Positions 25,731 to 35,321 of a DNA stretch of 64,000 bases are shown one piece after another (position 1 is the stretch's first letter; the number at the start of each line of letters is the position of its first letter). The notes below the pieces were generated by a model. It saw only the letters and a list, made by a program, of their open reading frames with translations. It searched no databases and was not told the origin of the DNA. The stretch is from NCBI GenBank assembly GCA_022825825.1, contig JAJDWA010000027.1, positions 64,572 to 128,571 of the forward strand, read 5' to 3'. Source of the DNA: Candidatus Poribacteria bacterium. GTDB lineage: Bacteria; Poribacteria; WGA-4E; WGA-3G. The translations under genes and the position numbers were made by a program.

Positions 25731-26165
25731 TTAATCCGATTTGCCTTCATCTGAGTCAATCCATTCATCGGTAACGCGATAGTGTTTCAGCAAGTCACCA
25801 GATTTATAAGTTTCTACCTTATCTGGCGTTATCTCATCCTCAGTTACAGCTACCTGCCACGGATCAATGAAGATTTTCTTGTCCTCAGAGATTTTTGTAG
25901 GGTCTACAAAATAGATATAAATCGTTTCATTTGGCTCAAACTGATCAGGATTTTCAAAGGAAATAGTGCGTTCTGTCAAATCTATATTAGAAGTTCCCGG
26001 TGGCCGTGCCGCGCAAGCCAACGCGAAGAGAAAATCAGGTGTGAGATAGATTGCTTCTAATGCTTCTTCGGCAGGTCTTCCAGGTGGCGCATGAGCCTTA
26101 CGTTTTCTCAATTTTGGAAAAGACTGCTTACTTCCGTGATATAAATACGTTGTTTGTTTCTCCAT
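25731..26165 (-). CDS. ADP-ribosyltransferase-like fold candidate
   Basis: 144 residues from ATG 26165, which is preferred to 26186 because AGGTGA stands 5 bases upstream. The opening YLYHGSKQSFPKL (His-Gly-Ser after a strand) and EAIYLTPDFLFALACAAR about 25 residues later resemble the HGS / Y(x)T pattern of ADP-ribosyltransferase and RNA 2'-phosphotransferase folds. No clear catalytic glutamate is assigned (candidates in NETIYIYFVD or TEDEITPD). It follows the HAD gene by four bases. Function is uncertain. Confidence 0.45.
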   Translation of the reverse strand: MEKQTTYLYHGSKQSFPKLRKRKAHAPPGRPAEEALEAIYLTPDFLFALACAARPPGTSNIDLTERTISFENPDQFEPNETIYIYFVDPTKISEDKKIFIDPWQVAVTEDEITPDKVETYKSGDLLKHYRVTDEWIDSDEGKSD

Positions 26166-26169
26166 GGGT

Positions 26170-26838
26170 TCACCTATAAACCACACAGTTTCCTTGTTGG
26201 GTGTGTAACATCTTCATAAATGCATCCTGACTCGAAAAGTCTTCGACCCAATATTCACATTTTCCCTTTAATCGCGCACCAACACCTATGAAGTGCCATC
26301 CGAGTTTTTTAGTTGCCTGCATATCCCATTCAGCATCGCCTATGTATACGACTCGCTGGAAGCAATGTCCTAACTGCAATAGGCATTTTTTCATAATCAC
26401 CACGCGTTCATCACCATCATCACTGGAAGTTAAAACCGTATTCTTCAAGTTAAATCCTGCGTACTGAAGTTTCATTTTAGCGGTATGTTCCCAACCGCCT
26501 GTCGCAAATCCAATTTTGTAAGACGAATCTGCAAGAAATCTATCTATAAGACAAATAGCCCCTTCTTTTTCATGGCATTTGCCACCGTTTTGCAGATACT
26601 GCCTAATCAATTCGCCGAATTTCGTGCGAACCTCCTTAATTTGTCCCTTTTCCGGAATATTGTTCTCTTCCATTATTTGTCGCAAACTACCCGTGTCGGT
26701 TACATTTTTGTATTGGCTCCAATCCTCATGGATGTAAACGTCACCCAGAACTTCTCTTACTGCGGAAACGTAACAAGCATCATCAAAACCGAAACTTTCG
26801 ACCAAGGTGCCATCAATATCAAATATTATGGCAATCAT
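26170..26838 (-). CDS. HAD-superfamily phosphatase
   Basis: 222 residues. Motif I is IIFDIDGTLVES (nucleophile and acid/base aspartates at 8 and 10), motif II IGFATGGWEH, motif III a lysine near residue 150 (IMKKCLL), and motif IV VVYIGDAEWDMQATKKLG. A helical cap (type C1, residues about 15-90) is present, as in phosphoglycolate phosphatase or beta-phosphoglucomutase relatives. The substrate is not evident. Its start overlaps the carbonic anhydrase stop by four bases (ATGA), so these genes form an operon with the ADP-ribosyltransferase-like gene. Confidence 0.87.
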   Translation of the reverse strand: MIAIIFDIDGTLVESFGFDDACYVSAVREVLGDVYIHEDWSQYKNVTDTGSLRQIMEENNIPEKGQIKEVRTKFGELIRQYLQNGGKCHEKEGAICLIDRFLADSSYKIGFATGGWEHTAKMKLQYAGFNLKNTVLTSSDDGDERVVIMKKCLLQLGHCFQRVVYIGDAEWDMQATKKLGWHFIGVGARLKGKCEYWVEDFSSQDAFMKMLHTQQGNCVVYR

Positions 26839-27674
26839 CGTTCGTCCCCGGCAGAATTCACGAACAGTTTCCGTCCATTCAAGGGTTGTACCGGGCGGTT
26901 GTTGTCACCAATAATCGTTTTAAACGCTGCGATTTGTGCTTCAGATATCTCGATTGGGGTTGTCAGTACAATCCATTTAACATCTTCTGAACAAGGTGGG
27001 GTCGTCAACGAACCGTCGTAACGATAGTAGTTCCGGAAACGCGACGGTGCTTCGCCGGTTATCTGATCATTTGGCGAGAACATAAAACGAGGCTCGACTA
27101 TTAAGCTGCCATCCTCAGTGACATTCTCAATACGTTGCGTTTCACCAGGGACTGCGGGTAGATGGGACCAGATAGGGGCAAATGCGAACTTGTGACGCCC
27201 TCTCTTAATTAACAATCCCACGACTGCCAACATGCCATCTTCACTTTTGTGAACAAGGTGCATCTCCATATCAAAGAATTTACCGGCCACCGTATGTTCG
27301 CTCGGCGCATGGAAATGGAATTGGAGCAGCTGATACCGCGTGCCATCAATCTCAATCCAGCCCCCTTCCGGACATGCAACTTCAATTGTATGCCCAGTGT
27401 TGCGGATGTTCATGCTTGTTGGATGGTAGTTGTACGGAATAGGTGGGAGTTTTGCTGGTGTAGGGTTCACAAGATCAATTGGCGATTGGTGTTTCCCCTC
27501 AGCACACAAGACGTATTCGGGACTGAGCTGCCCCCAAACGTCTGGTCCATTTTCTGCTTCGTAGCCCCATTCCACCTTCTCTGTAGTGGATGTGCCACGC
27601 CGTGCCTTTCCACAGCCCGTTATACACATAAGCACACACATAATATTTATCAATAAATTTGCAATATGATGCAA
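26835..27674 (-). CDS. Alpha-carbonic anhydrase, probable lipoprotein
   Basis: 279 residues. The N-terminus has a hydrophobic run ending in MCITGC, a lipobox, so the enzyme is likely anchored outside the cytoplasm. Zinc ligands are visible as FHFHAPSEH (two His) and EMHLVHK (third His), with HQSPIDL and SLTTPPCSEDVKWIVL, the classical alpha-class signatures. It hydrates CO2 to bicarbonate. The start is a TTG with AGGA 6 bases upstream; downstream ATG codons would truncate the signal. First gene of a coupled unit with the HAD gene. Confidence 0.93.
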   Translation of the reverse strand: MHHIANLLINIMCVLMCITGCGKARRGTSTTEKVEWGYEAENGPDVWGQLSPEYVLCAEGKHQSPIDLVNPTPAKLPPIPYNYHPTSMNIRNTGHTIEVACPEGGWIEIDGTRYQLLQFHFHAPSEHTVAGKFFDMEMHLVHKSEDGMLAVVGLLIKRGRHKFAFAPIWSHLPAVPGETQRIENVTEDGSLIVEPRFMFSPNDQITGEAPSRFRNYYRYDGSLTTPPCSEDVKWIVLTTPIEISEAQIAAFKTIIGDNNRPVQPLNGRKLFVNSAGDER

Positions 27675-27890
27675 ACCACGTCCTATAGTTTACTTTACAT
27701 AGTTATCCATTTAACATTCCTTGCGGAGTAGATGCCTTTTGGCAGTATTAGCATCCATTGGAAAATCTCGTCAGAGTCTCCGCAGTAATCATTATACCTA
27801 AACACTCACCCTTACTTCACCCATCCATCATTTCTGGATGTTTGCCGAGGATGCACAGCAGCACCTTCTAATATGAGATAGATTTACATC

Positions 27891-29156
27891 CTATTTATAC
27901 GGTTTGACAATCAACTCAAGTTTCTCACAATCTTTACCTAACTCAGCACTAACACCGTTTGGATTCAGCACTGTGATTGTCCCTGTGACATCTTGAAGCG
28001 GTAAATCACTGTCTTGTTGGGTATAGGCAACGGCAGGACGGTCATAATTATCCTCAACGAAACAATTGATGAAATCAATGCCGCCCATGTTTTGGACTAT
28101 GTTCGTTTGCGGCAAAGATAACGAAATAGGGGACCATTCACCACCGAATTCTCGATCAGTCGCAGCGTTGATAACAGCACAATCTGTAAACGTCACGCGT
28201 GCACCATTAACCGATTTTTCCTGAACCTTAATGCCGTAAGTAATGGTATTTTCAACTGTGCAGTCATTAAATTCGATGTGTCCACCCGGACCTTTATCTC
28301 TGATTTTTGATACGCGGATGCCCGCACCGTGTTTGCTGCTAATGTAGCAATTATCAAAGCGGATCGTCACATCTTCAGACTCATCTGTGGTATGTGCCAA
28401 GAAGATTTCAATTCCGTCACCAGCGTTGTCAATAAATTGGCAACCGGAGAACTCCACATTTTTGATCCGCTGATCGCTTAAGTCGGGTTCAATATCTAAA
28501 CCTGATGAAGGCGGTGTTCCCCACGTGTTTGAAAACGTGCAGTTCTCAACTGTTAGGTTTTCAGCACTAATAACGCTGATTCCCTGTCGATAATGGTTTT
28601 CACAGACAATATCCCTTAACAGCACATTTTCAGAGTGTCTGAGTTCCTTACTCCCATTAACATAAATCCCATCTCCACCACTATCTTTGAGCGTCAAACC
28701 GGAGACCTTTATATTTTTGGAACCACGGATCGCCAGCGTCATTCGCCACTCTGCCTTTGGATATTGCCCATACCACCGATGCCAACCCATCTGTTCAAGC
28801 ACAAGTCCCGTGATATAATCCTGTTTCCACATACGGAAGGTTGCCTCGTACCCGCGTATGGTAAGGTTCTCCACATCTTGTGCGGTGAACATGGAATCGC
28901 CTTTGCCACGATATTCACCACGTTTTGCCGAGACGACTGTCCCCCGCTCAAAAATCAGTTCCTGATTGCTGGCAAGTTTAATCGGTCGAACTATCCAATC
29001 GGCACGCATATTAGGGATAATCAACCGTCGCGCGCCAGAATCAATTGCAGCTTGCAATCCTTCTGTCGCATCTTCTGGGTTAAATCCCCACCATGCGGCA
29101 TTTGCATCTATCCTTTTTCCTGATTGAACGTCTGCAATCGCTTCAAGATTTTTCAT
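27891..29156 (-). CDS. Right-handed parallel beta-helix protein
   Basis: About 421 residues from ATG 29156. The body is a ladder of short coils with the N-x-x-I/V-x-x-C/L pattern (NLTVENCTFSNTWG, NVEFSGCQFIDNAGDGIEIF, HIEFNDCTVENTITYGIKV), typical of pectate-lyase-like/PbH1 beta-helices acting on polysaccharides. The N-terminal DANAAWWGFNPEDATEGLQA resembles the pectate_lyase_3 entry region. No signal peptide is seen, which is unusual for a polysaccharide-active enzyme. Catalytic residues are not assignable. Confidence 0.72.
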   Translation of the reverse strand: MKNLEAIADVQSGKRIDANAAWWGFNPEDATEGLQAAIDSGARRLIIPNMRADWIVRPIKLASNQELIFERGTVVSAKRGEYRGKGDSMFTAQDVENLTIRGYEATFRMWKQDYITGLVLEQMGWHRWYGQYPKAEWRMTLAIRGSKNIKVSGLTLKDSGGDGIYVNGSKELRHSENVLLRDIVCENHYRQGISVISAENLTVENCTFSNTWGTPPSSGLDIEPDLSDQRIKNVEFSGCQFIDNAGDGIEIFLAHTTDESEDVTIRFDNCYISSKHGAGIRVSKIRDKGPGGHIEFNDCTVENTITYGIKVQEKSVNGARVTFTDCAVINAATDREFGGEWSPISLSLPQTNIVQNMGGIDFINCFVEDNYDRPAVAYTQQDSDLPLQDVTGTITVLNPNGVSAELGKDCEKLELIVKPYK

Positions 29157-29289
29157 GTTTTTAGTTTTCCACAAAGATTAGTCGGTTATTTAAAACGTCA
29201 ACTGGTACGAGGCGTTTAGTCGCGAGATTCTGGGAAGAACGTTAAAAAGATTGTCAAGAAGGATGTTATTAGATTGACATGACATGCTA

Positions 29290-29847
29290 TCAGGTCAACT
29301 CGTTAAAATAGAGTGTTTTATGTCCTAAAATTTCTCGAAAAGTATTAGGACTGTCGTGTACTTTTTTGCCGGACTGACTTTTAGGTTTGTAGGCAAGGGT
29401 AGTTTGCTTGTCAACATTAATATTTACAATGCTTACATATCGGTATCGGTAACCATCAAGAAATTTTGCCGATTGCCAAAATGATTTTCCTACACATTGG
29501 CAGTAACTAATCAAGCATTGTGTCCCCCTCAATTGTTGTTCAACATATTCTGAGTCTTTACCAGTCTTTTTTTGGGTTTCAATACATATAATCCAATTCC
29601 CTGTTTCCCCACTGGATACAATCACAAAATCAGCCCGTCTGCGTTCACCTTTTGAACCTCTAAAAATGTTAGGTGGCTTAAAAAAGTCAGATTTGAAAAC
29701 AATTGATTCGTCGGGAAGATTCACAATTTCTACATTCGTCTTTCCCTCTTTGTCTTTTAGCATAACAGAGAGTTTTCCTGCCGTTTGTTGTAAGGGGACT
29801 TGAGCACCCGTGTTGAGCATTGCTTGTAATATGGCTATATCGTTCAC
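29290..29847 (-). CDS. Small PD-(D/E)XK-like nuclease candidate, partner of AAA ATPase
   Basis: 185 residues, GTG start overlapping the ATPase stop by four bases (GTGA). The core RRADFVIVSS, a turn, then NWIICIETQKK gives the D...ExQ/K strand pair of the PD-(D/E)XK fold, with the usual lysine position occupied by Gln (E-T-Q) and two lysines following. Conserved-looking helices EYVEQQLRGTQCLISYC and strands RYRYVSIVNIN follow. No family name is recalled. Nuclease activity is inferred from the motif and from coupling to an ABC-type ATPase, as in several anti-phage systems. Confidence 0.5.
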   Translation of the reverse strand: MNDIAILQAMLNTGAQVPLQQTAGKLSVMLKDKEGKTNVEIVNLPDESIVFKSDFFKPPNIFRGSKGERRRADFVIVSSGETGNWIICIETQKKTGKDSEYVEQQLRGTQCLISYCQCVGKSFWQSAKFLDGYRYRYVSIVNINVDKQTTLAYKPKSQSGKKVHDSPNTFREILGHKTLYFNELT

Positions 29848-31226
29848 TTATCTTGCCCTGCTCCCCACACAATGTCTCGCTGAATTTTGTTCATTGCATC
29901 AATCGTCTTGTCAAAGCTGCCAACTTCAATACCGAACTCAGGATCAATATCGGATGGAGTGAGTGTGTGTGCCCTTCTACGTTTTTGTTGTCCCTCTTCC
30001 AAAGGCATCAACGCCGTTTCTGCTACATACACTTTAACCTGATCTGCCTTAATCAACTCACTTTGCTGATAACCGTTTTCTTCGGCGATTGCTTTTAGAT
30101 GCGGTTTGTCGTGGTTGAGCATGATGAGCGTGTTCAATTCTTTAATGATGTAATCACTATGGGTGGTTATGAAGACTTTAATCCCTAAATTCACGAGTCG
30201 TGCGAAAAGTCTGGCAATGCGGCGTTGGTTTTCGGGATGCAAGCTTAATTCCGGTTCATCCACCATAATCAAATCCCTTTTTCCAGCGATGTGCCGTAAA
30301 TAAAAGCCGATGTCCAGAAGTGAACGGACAACACTTGAACTTTCAACCATCGTCAGTTTTGTCTGGGTTCCTTTTGGAATGTAGTAGAGTTGATCGTGTT
30401 GCGTTGTAGTATATTCGCCACCGACAATATCTGTAAAGTCATCTAATACTTCAGGGTGTTCTTTTGCAATGAAACTTTTGTTTTTTGCGAAGTCGTCGAG
30501 TCTGCGAGAAAAGTCTATGTTTTCTGTAATTGGCAATGGGTAACTTTGATATGTTTTGGACAACAACTGACGCGGATCTATATTTTTATTCGCGCGTCCT
30601 GCCTCATCAAGCAAACGATTGCGGGCATAATCAAGTTCCTTCCGAAAAATTGAGGCCCCGGTCCGCTCAGATGAAAAAATAAAGGGTATAGGCACAGAAT
30701 CAAAAAAAGGAGCGTTCTTGATAATGGCGTTAATAGCATTTCTCACAATAGCGGCATCAATTTCTCTTTCTTCTTCTTTTTCCATTTTCAAAGTAAGTGT
30801 AAGTTCTTCACTTCCTTCGCTCTTTGAAAAGAAAAGAAACGATCCGTAACTTCCGTTGTATTCTTCATGGCAGATATCAATTTCATCTGATAAGAGGTGA
30901 AATTCACTATTCTGAAATGTGCCTTCAGATGCAGCAAAAATTTCATCTAATCGCTTAGTATAATTCTCACAAGCATCCGCAAGTATCCAACCGCCTGTAC
31001 GTGATAAATCAATCTTGAGATTTTTCTCTGTAAATAGGTGTTGGATCTGTGCATCACTAATCGTAATAGGAATAAATTTACGCCAAGACTTCAAGAAGCC
31101 ATACAATGCGTAAGCAGTATAAGTCTTACCAGTGTTATTTTCACCGCAGATGATCGTCAGATCACCCAACGAAAATTCCGCTTGTTTTATAATTCCAATG
31201 TTTTTTAAGCGTACTGTAAGACTCAT
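29844..31226 (-). CDS. ABC-type AAA ATPase of a two-gene defence-like module
   Basis: 460 residues of the AAA_15/AAA_21 type. Walker A CGENNTGKTYTAYALYGFL lies at about residues 27-45, and after a long variable insertion (70-290, with ITENIDFSRRLDDF and helical segments) come a degenerate signature SSSVVRSLLDI, Walker B LIMVDEPELSLHPENQRRI and switch FITTHSDYIIKEL. The C-terminal part (residues 400-460) is a tail without a TOPRIM motif. GAGGTG precedes the ATG. It follows the DUF255 gene by 19 bases and is itself coupled to the small nuclease-like gene. Similar pairs act as phage-defence systems; this pair I cannot name. Confidence 0.75.
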   Translation of the reverse strand: MSLTVRLKNIGIIKQAEFSLGDLTIICGENNTGKTYTAYALYGFLKSWRKFIPITISDAQIQHLFTEKNLKIDLSRTGGWILADACENYTKRLDEIFAASEGTFQNSEFHLLSDEIDICHEEYNGSYGSFLFFSKSEGSEELTLTLKMEKEEEREIDAAIVRNAINAIIKNAPFFDSVPIPFIFSSERTGASIFRKELDYARNRLLDEAGRANKNIDPRQLLSKTYQSYPLPITENIDFSRRLDDFAKNKSFIAKEHPEVLDDFTDIVGGEYTTTQHDQLYYIPKGTQTKLTMVESSSVVRSLLDIGFYLRHIAGKRDLIMVDEPELSLHPENQRRIARLFARLVNLGIKVFITTHSDYIIKELNTLIMLNHDKPHLKAIAEENGYQQSELIKADQVKVYVAETALMPLEEGQQKRRRAHTLTPSDIDPEFGIEVGSFDKTIDAMNKIQRDIVWGAGQDK

Positions 31227-31245
31227 ACTGGCACCTCACCAGTTG

Positions 31246-33309
31246 TCATTGTAGCATCCCTACAACCCCTTCAACATCCGTAACAGGTGCTTGGCAAACA
31301 TAATTTTCACAGACATAAACCGTTGTGCTGTTGTCAAGCTGCGGTTTGTTCGCAAGAAGGGGTAACGTTGTTTCCTCAGTCGGTTCACTAAAAGCCACAA
31401 TTTTATTGGGCAGATACATGCCGTGTAACGCAGCTAACATCGCTTCTGTTTTCGTGTCTACCTTTTCTCCAATTATGGCGATCTCTTTCGGCGTTGACAG
31501 CAAAAATGCTAATTCGCAAAGCAGTTGACCTGAACCCGAAGGCATTACATCCATCTGGTGAAAATAGAGTTTCAATGTTTTTACCGCTTTGTCGTGAAAT
31601 TCCGGTTTGTCCAAATGTTTAGCAAGACGCAGTAGACTATGGATTGCCATAGATGCCCCAGCGGGTGTAGCACCATCATAAGCGGATTTTGATTGCACGA
31701 TAAGCGACTCATGCGCTTTACCTGTAAAGAAAAATCCATCCCCTGACTCATCTCCAAACTGGTCAATCATGATATGTGCAAGACGTTCTGCCTCAGATAA
31801 CCATTTCGGTTCAAAACTCGCTTCGTAAAGTGCGATTAAACCAGCGATGAAATAGGAATAGTCTTCAAGATAGGCGTTGAGATGACTTTTGCCAGCACGG
31901 TAGGTTCGCAACAAAAGTCCATCCTCTTGAGAAAGTGTTGTTAAAACAAACTCAGCAGACTTCTTGCAGGCAGTTAGATATTCAGCTTTTCCTGTCAATT
32001 GGTATCCCATCGCCATGCCGCGGATCATAATGCCATTCCAACTGGTTAAGATTTTGTCATCAAGACCAGGTTTAATCCGCTTTTCTCTTTCCGCAAATAG
32101 TTTTTGTCTGCCATCTGCAAGAAGGGACTCCAATTCATCTTGATCCATTCCCAATTTTCGAGCAAATATGTCTGATGGCGTTTGAACGTGGAGGATGTTC
32201 TCACCTTCAAAATTGCCGTGCGGTGTAATGTCATAATACTCACAGAAAATCTCAGCGTTTTCTTCACCGATAATATCTTCCACTTCGGAAAGTTCCCAGA
32301 CAAAAAACTTTCCTTCTACCCCTTCACTGTCCGCATCTTGTGTGGAATAGAAACCACCATTTTCTGTGTCGTACATCTCACGCAGCACATAATCTAACGT
32401 CTCTGTGGCTATGTCGCGATAGAAAGGACTTTGTGTAGCTTGGTACGCTTCAAAATAGGCAACAACAAGTTGGGCATTGTCGTAAAGCATCTTCTCAAAA
32501 TGCGGGACAAGCCAGTGAGCGTCAGTGGAGTATCGGTGAAACCCACCACCGAGTTGGTCATACATACCGCCACGTGCCATTTTTTGCAAAGTGAGTTGGA
32601 CCATCTCTAATGCATTCGCGTTGCCACTATGATGCCAATAACGCAGTAAAAAAGGGAGTCCCATGCTTGGTGGAAATTTGGGAGCGTTACCAAACCCGCC
32701 ATATTGCGCATCGAATTGGGAACGGTAGTGTTGGAAGGCTTTGTTCATCAGTTCTTCCGTGAGTTCATGTTCGTGCGGATCCACAAGGTTGCTCATCTGA
32801 TTAAGCTGTGCCGTAATTTGATCTGCTTGTTCCAGCACTTGTGCATTTTTCTCGTCGAATGCTTCTGCAACGGCGCTCATCACTTTTGGAAAACCCGGTC
32901 TGCCGTATCGATCTTCGGGCGGATAGTAAGTGCCGCCGTAAAAAGGTTTGAGATCAGGGGTGAGGAAAACAGTCATAGGCCAGCCGCCGTGCCGTGTCAT
33001 CACTTGGACAGCGTTCATGTAGATTTCATCTAAATCGGGGCGTTCCTCTCTATCTACCTTGATGTTGATAAAAAGTTCGTTCATGACTGCAGCGATCTGC
33101 TCATTTTCAAAAGATTCGCGTTCCATGACATGACACCAGTGGCAGGCAGAGTAGCCTATACTTAGAAGGATAGGCTTCTGTTCGCGTTTGGCAAGTTCCA
33201 ACGCTTCTTCACCCCACGGATACCAATCAACGGGGTTGTGTGCGTGCTGGAGTAGATAAGGACTTGTTTCATGAATTAGGCGGTTTGTGTGTTTAGGGGA
33301 ATTGTTCAT
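31246..33309 (-). CDS. DUF255 thioredoxin-fold / glucosamine-epimerase-like protein (YyaL/SSP411 type)
   Basis: 687 residues, the usual length of the family. The N-terminal thioredoxin-like domain has [17 protein letters not shown], with Cys56 and Cys59 in CxxC position. The rest is an (alpha/alpha)6-barrel related to N-acylglucosamine 2-epimerases ([47 protein letters not shown]). The enzymatic role is not established for the family. GGAG lies 9 bases before the ATG. A tRNA-Glu gene precedes it on the same strand. Confidence 0.92.
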   Translation of the reverse strand: MNNSPKHTNRLIHETSPYLLQHAHNPVDWYPWGEEALELAKREQKPILLSIGYSACHWCHVMERESFENEQIAAVMNELFINIKVDREERPDLDEIYMNAVQVMTRHGGWPMTVFLTPDLKPFYGGTYYPPEDRYGRPGFPKVMSAVAEAFDEKNAQVLEQADQITAQLNQMSNLVDPHEHELTEELMNKAFQHYRSQFDAQYGGFGNAPKFPPSMGLPFLLRYWHHSGNANALEMVQLTLQKMARGGMYDQLGGGFHRYSTDAHWLVPHFEKMLYDNAQLVVAYFEAYQATQSPFYRDIATETLDYVLREMYDTENGGFYSTQDADSEGVEGKFFVWELSEVEDIIGEENAEIFCEYYDITPHGNFEGENILHVQTPSDIFARKLGMDQDELESLLADGRQKLFAEREKRIKPGLDDKILTSWNGIMIRGMAMGYQLTGKAEYLTACKKSAEFVLTTLSQEDGLLLRTYRAGKSHLNAYLEDYSYFIAGLIALYEASFEPKWLSEAERLAHIMIDQFGDESGDGFFFTGKAHESLIVQSKSAYDGATPAGASMAIHSLLRLAKHLDKPEFHDKAVKTLKLYFHQMDVMPSGSGQLLCELAFLLSTPKEIAIIGEKVDTKTEAMLAALHGMYLPNKIVAFSEPTEETTLPLLANKPQLDNSTTVYVCENYVCQAPVTDVEGVVGMLQ

Positions 33310-33403
33310 TTCTATTTCTCCATCGTGTGAGTTTTAGTTAAGAAGAACTTGGAACGTTGCAAAACGTACAGGCAGTATAACACCGCCTGTCCAGTTAAAA
33401 AGA

Positions 33404-33475
33404 TACCGCTACGGGGATTCGAACCCCGGTTTGATGGCTGAGAACCATCCGTCCTGACCCCTAGACGATAGCGGC
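33404..33475 (-). tRNA. tRNA-Glu (CTC)
   Basis: The minus strand folds as a full cloverleaf: acceptor GCCGCTA/TAGCGGT, D-arm, anticodon stem GATGG/CCATC around TTCTCAG (anticodon CTC), and T-arm CCGGG-GTTCGAA-TCCCCG. Discriminator A; the CCA tail is not encoded. It lies between the DUF255 gene and an intergenic repeat. Confidence 0.93.
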
Positions 33476-33514
33476 TTATTATGTCGAATTATAAAAAAGT
33501 TGACACCTTCGACT

Positions 33515-33577
33515 TGGTAGGCGAGGTTTCCTAACCTCGCTGATGCAGAATGTCCAAATAATTATAAAATCTACCAT
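33515..33577 (-). repeat. Copy 4 of the GGTTAGGAAACC-core dispersed repeat, reverse orientation
   Basis: Read on the minus strand it starts ATGGTAGATTTTATAATTAT, continues GGACATT and then has the perfect hairpin GCGAGG-TTAGGAAA-CCTCGC followed by CTACC. It is the best-preserved copy of the left half of the element in the window. Confidence 0.8.
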
Positions 33578-33617
33578 ATATAATGTTTTTTACAAGGGCA
33601 GTCCTACTGTCCAATAT

Positions 33618-34052
33618 TTACGATTCGCTTTCAGTTGTTATTCTTCCTGCGTGTTCAATCATCTCACGTAACACATCCAGATTAACATCTGACAAGTTCC
33701 GAAAACTGACGCTACTTTTTCCGGTCTTAACTTTGCCGAGTTGGGATTTGTAGATTTCAGCCAAATACTTTTTCCCTTCAACTGCATTGACATACACGCT
33801 GAAGTAATTTTTCTGTCGAGCCAATCCAATGAGGAACCATTCTACTTTCTTTTTATCAGATCGCACGTAAGAAAAATTGCCGTAGCCGATGATTTGTTGT
33901 TCACTGCCACCCCAGAAAACACCTTCCCACAGGCAATAGTCTTGGTCTGGTAACGCTGTTTTGATCAACGTGTGAAGTTTCTCTAAAACTGTCTTAATTT
34001 CTGGTTCTTGGTTCGCGATGTGATCCTCTGGTGCGGTTTCAACTCGTTCCAT
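33618..34052 (-). CDS. DUF1801 (YdhG-like) domain protein
   Basis: 144 residues. It shows the DUF1801 pattern: KLHTLIKTALPDQDYCLWEGVFWGG early, FSYVRSDKKKVEWFLIGLARQKNYFSVYV in the middle, and LGKVKTGKSSVSFRNLSDVNLDVLREMI late. This fold (frataxin/MmcQ-like) has no established catalytic activity. It lies between two tRNA genes on the same strand. Confidence 0.82.
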   Translation of the reverse strand: MERVETAPEDHIANQEPEIKTVLEKLHTLIKTALPDQDYCLWEGVFWGGSEQQIIGYGNFSYVRSDKKKVEWFLIGLARQKNYFSVYVNAVEGKKYLAEIYKSQLGKVKTGKSSVSFRNLSDVNLDVLREMIEHAGRITTESES

Positions 34053-34111
34053 CTTGTCTCCTTTTTGGTTGCTATACTACGTGCGCGAGTAGTTGCTTTT
34101 TCAGAAAATGA

Positions 34112-34182
34112 CTGCCCGGGAAGGACTCGAACCTTCACTACATGGTCCAGAGCCATGCGTCCTACCATTAGACGACCGGGCA
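34112..34182 (-). tRNA. tRNA-Gln (CTG)
   Basis: The minus strand folds into a cloverleaf: acceptor TGCCCGG/CCGGGCA, anticodon stem CATGG/CCATG around CTCTGGA (anticodon CTG), T-arm GAAGG-TTCGAGT-CCTTC, discriminator G. The CCA tail is not encoded. The 5' U is usual for bacterial tRNA-Gln. Confidence 0.93.
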
Positions 34183-34219
34183 TTGGCTTTGGTGTTAAGT
34201 ATACCCTAATAGACGCTAT

Positions 34220-34545
34220 TTGTCAATCTATTTGCTGCTATTGCCTTTAGAGGTGTGTGCTTCTATTACAGAGGGTAAGAAAGCGAGTGAACCGGTTGCC
34301 TGTCAAGCGTGTCAGAAACCTTGTTCTAAATTGCGTTTTCAGAAAAAGTATTGGACAACACTTTGTGGTAAAATAGGTGTCTATCGTTGGGTGTATCAAT
34401 GTAGCAAGGGCATCGGCATGCGCCGTGGGATGTAAAGCAGAAGTTATTGGATAAATACACACATCGTGTAGCAGAAGTGATGTGTCGTCTGGCTGCCCTT
34501 CTTGGCTTTACTTTAGCACAACCGACAACCCACTTTGATTGTCCG
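34220..34545 (+). pseudogene. Decayed transposase N-terminal fragment
   Basis: A forward frame holds a zinc-ribbon-like piece, ACQACQKPCSKLRFQKKYW then YRWVYQCSKG, which breaks off at a stop near 34435. In the next frame KQKLLDKYTHRVAEVMCRLA continues to LGFTLAQPTTHF and stops. The order (Cys-x2-Cys, short basic segment, YxC, then helical RLA...F..A) is what the N-terminus of ISKra4-type and similar transposases looks like. No catalytic domain follows. It sits next to a GC-rich hairpin and upstream of the tRNA-Gln gene. Family assignment is tentative. Confidence 0.4.
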
Positions 34546-34555
34546 GACGGATCCC

Positions 34556-34599
34556 TGTGCCCGCCCGTTGTTTAGATATACCAACAGGGGCGGGGCACA
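34556..34599. repeat. GC-rich inverted repeat beside the transposase relic
   Basis: The arms TGTGCCCGCCCGTTG (34556-34570) and CAACAGGGGCGGGGCACA (34582-34599) pair almost completely around an 11-base loop. There is no T-run, so it is not an obvious terminator. It may be the end of a mobile element or another dispersed hairpin. Confidence 0.55.
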
Positions 34600-34677
34600 A
34601 GGTGTAGCGGGATTTGTCCGCTAAATTGACGCATAAGGGGCAGATTGAAAACTACCCCTACAAAACGGAAATCGGTT

Positions 34678-35286
34678 TTAGGCATTTGCCACATAGATTT
34701 CGTTGACCCGTGCCCAGTTGACGACATTTTTCCACGCCTCAACATAGTCTGGACGACGGTTCTGATAGTTCAGATAGTATGCATGTTCCCACACATCAAT
34801 TCCGAGAAGAGGTGTGTGTCCCTGCATAATTGGACTATCTTGATTTGCTGTGGAGTAAATCTCCAATCCATCGTCACCGAGAACAAGCCACGCCCAACCG
34901 GAACCGAAACGTTTGGTTGCAGCAGTCGTGAATTCTTCATTCGCAGCCTCAAGTGATCCAAAGGCAGATTTAATTGCTTCTCCAATTTCACCACTGCTGG
35001 GTTCACCACCGTTGGGGCTCATAATTGACCAGAAAAGTGAATGGTTTGCATGCCCACCACCGTTGTTAATGACAGCCTGACGAATGTCTTCTGGTACTTG
35101 ATCAATATTTCTAAGTAGTTCTTCAACATCTAATTTAGCAAGGTCGTCATGACCTTCTAATGCAGCATTCAGGTTGTTTACATAACCTTGATGGTGTTTA
35201 CCGTGATGGATTTCCATCGTTTGTGTGTCAATATGTGGTTCCAATGCATCGTGTGCATAAGGCAGTCTTGGTAATGTGTGTGCCAT
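34678..35286 (-). CDS. Iron/manganese superoxide dismutase
   Basis: 202 residues from ATG 35286, supported by AAGGAGG at 10 bases. The metal ligands are visible: His in [16 protein letters not shown], His in [11 protein letters not shown], and Asp/His in [16 protein letters not shown]. The residues GSGWAWLV and the DVWEHAYY signature identify the SodA/SodB family. It converts superoxide to peroxide and oxygen. Iron versus manganese use cannot be decided safely. The gene has a recognisable promoter with tandem sequence repeats just upstream. Confidence 0.96.
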   Translation of the reverse strand: MAHTLPRLPYAHDALEPHIDTQTMEIHHGKHHQGYVNNLNAALEGHDDLAKLDVEELLRNIDQVPEDIRQAVINNGGGHANHSLFWSIMSPNGGEPSSGEIGEAIKSAFGSLEAANEEFTTAATKRFGSGWAWLVLGDDGLEIYSTANQDSPIMQGHTPLLGIDVWEHAYYLNYQNRRPDYVEAWKNVVNWARVNEIYVANA

Positions 35287-35321
35287 TATAAATAGCCTCC
35301 TTCTAAATTTGGTCACAAAAG

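Noticed and set aside
34112..34182. tRNA-Gln as attachment site of an integrated element
   Set aside because: No integrase gene and no duplicated tRNA 3' end are visible near it.
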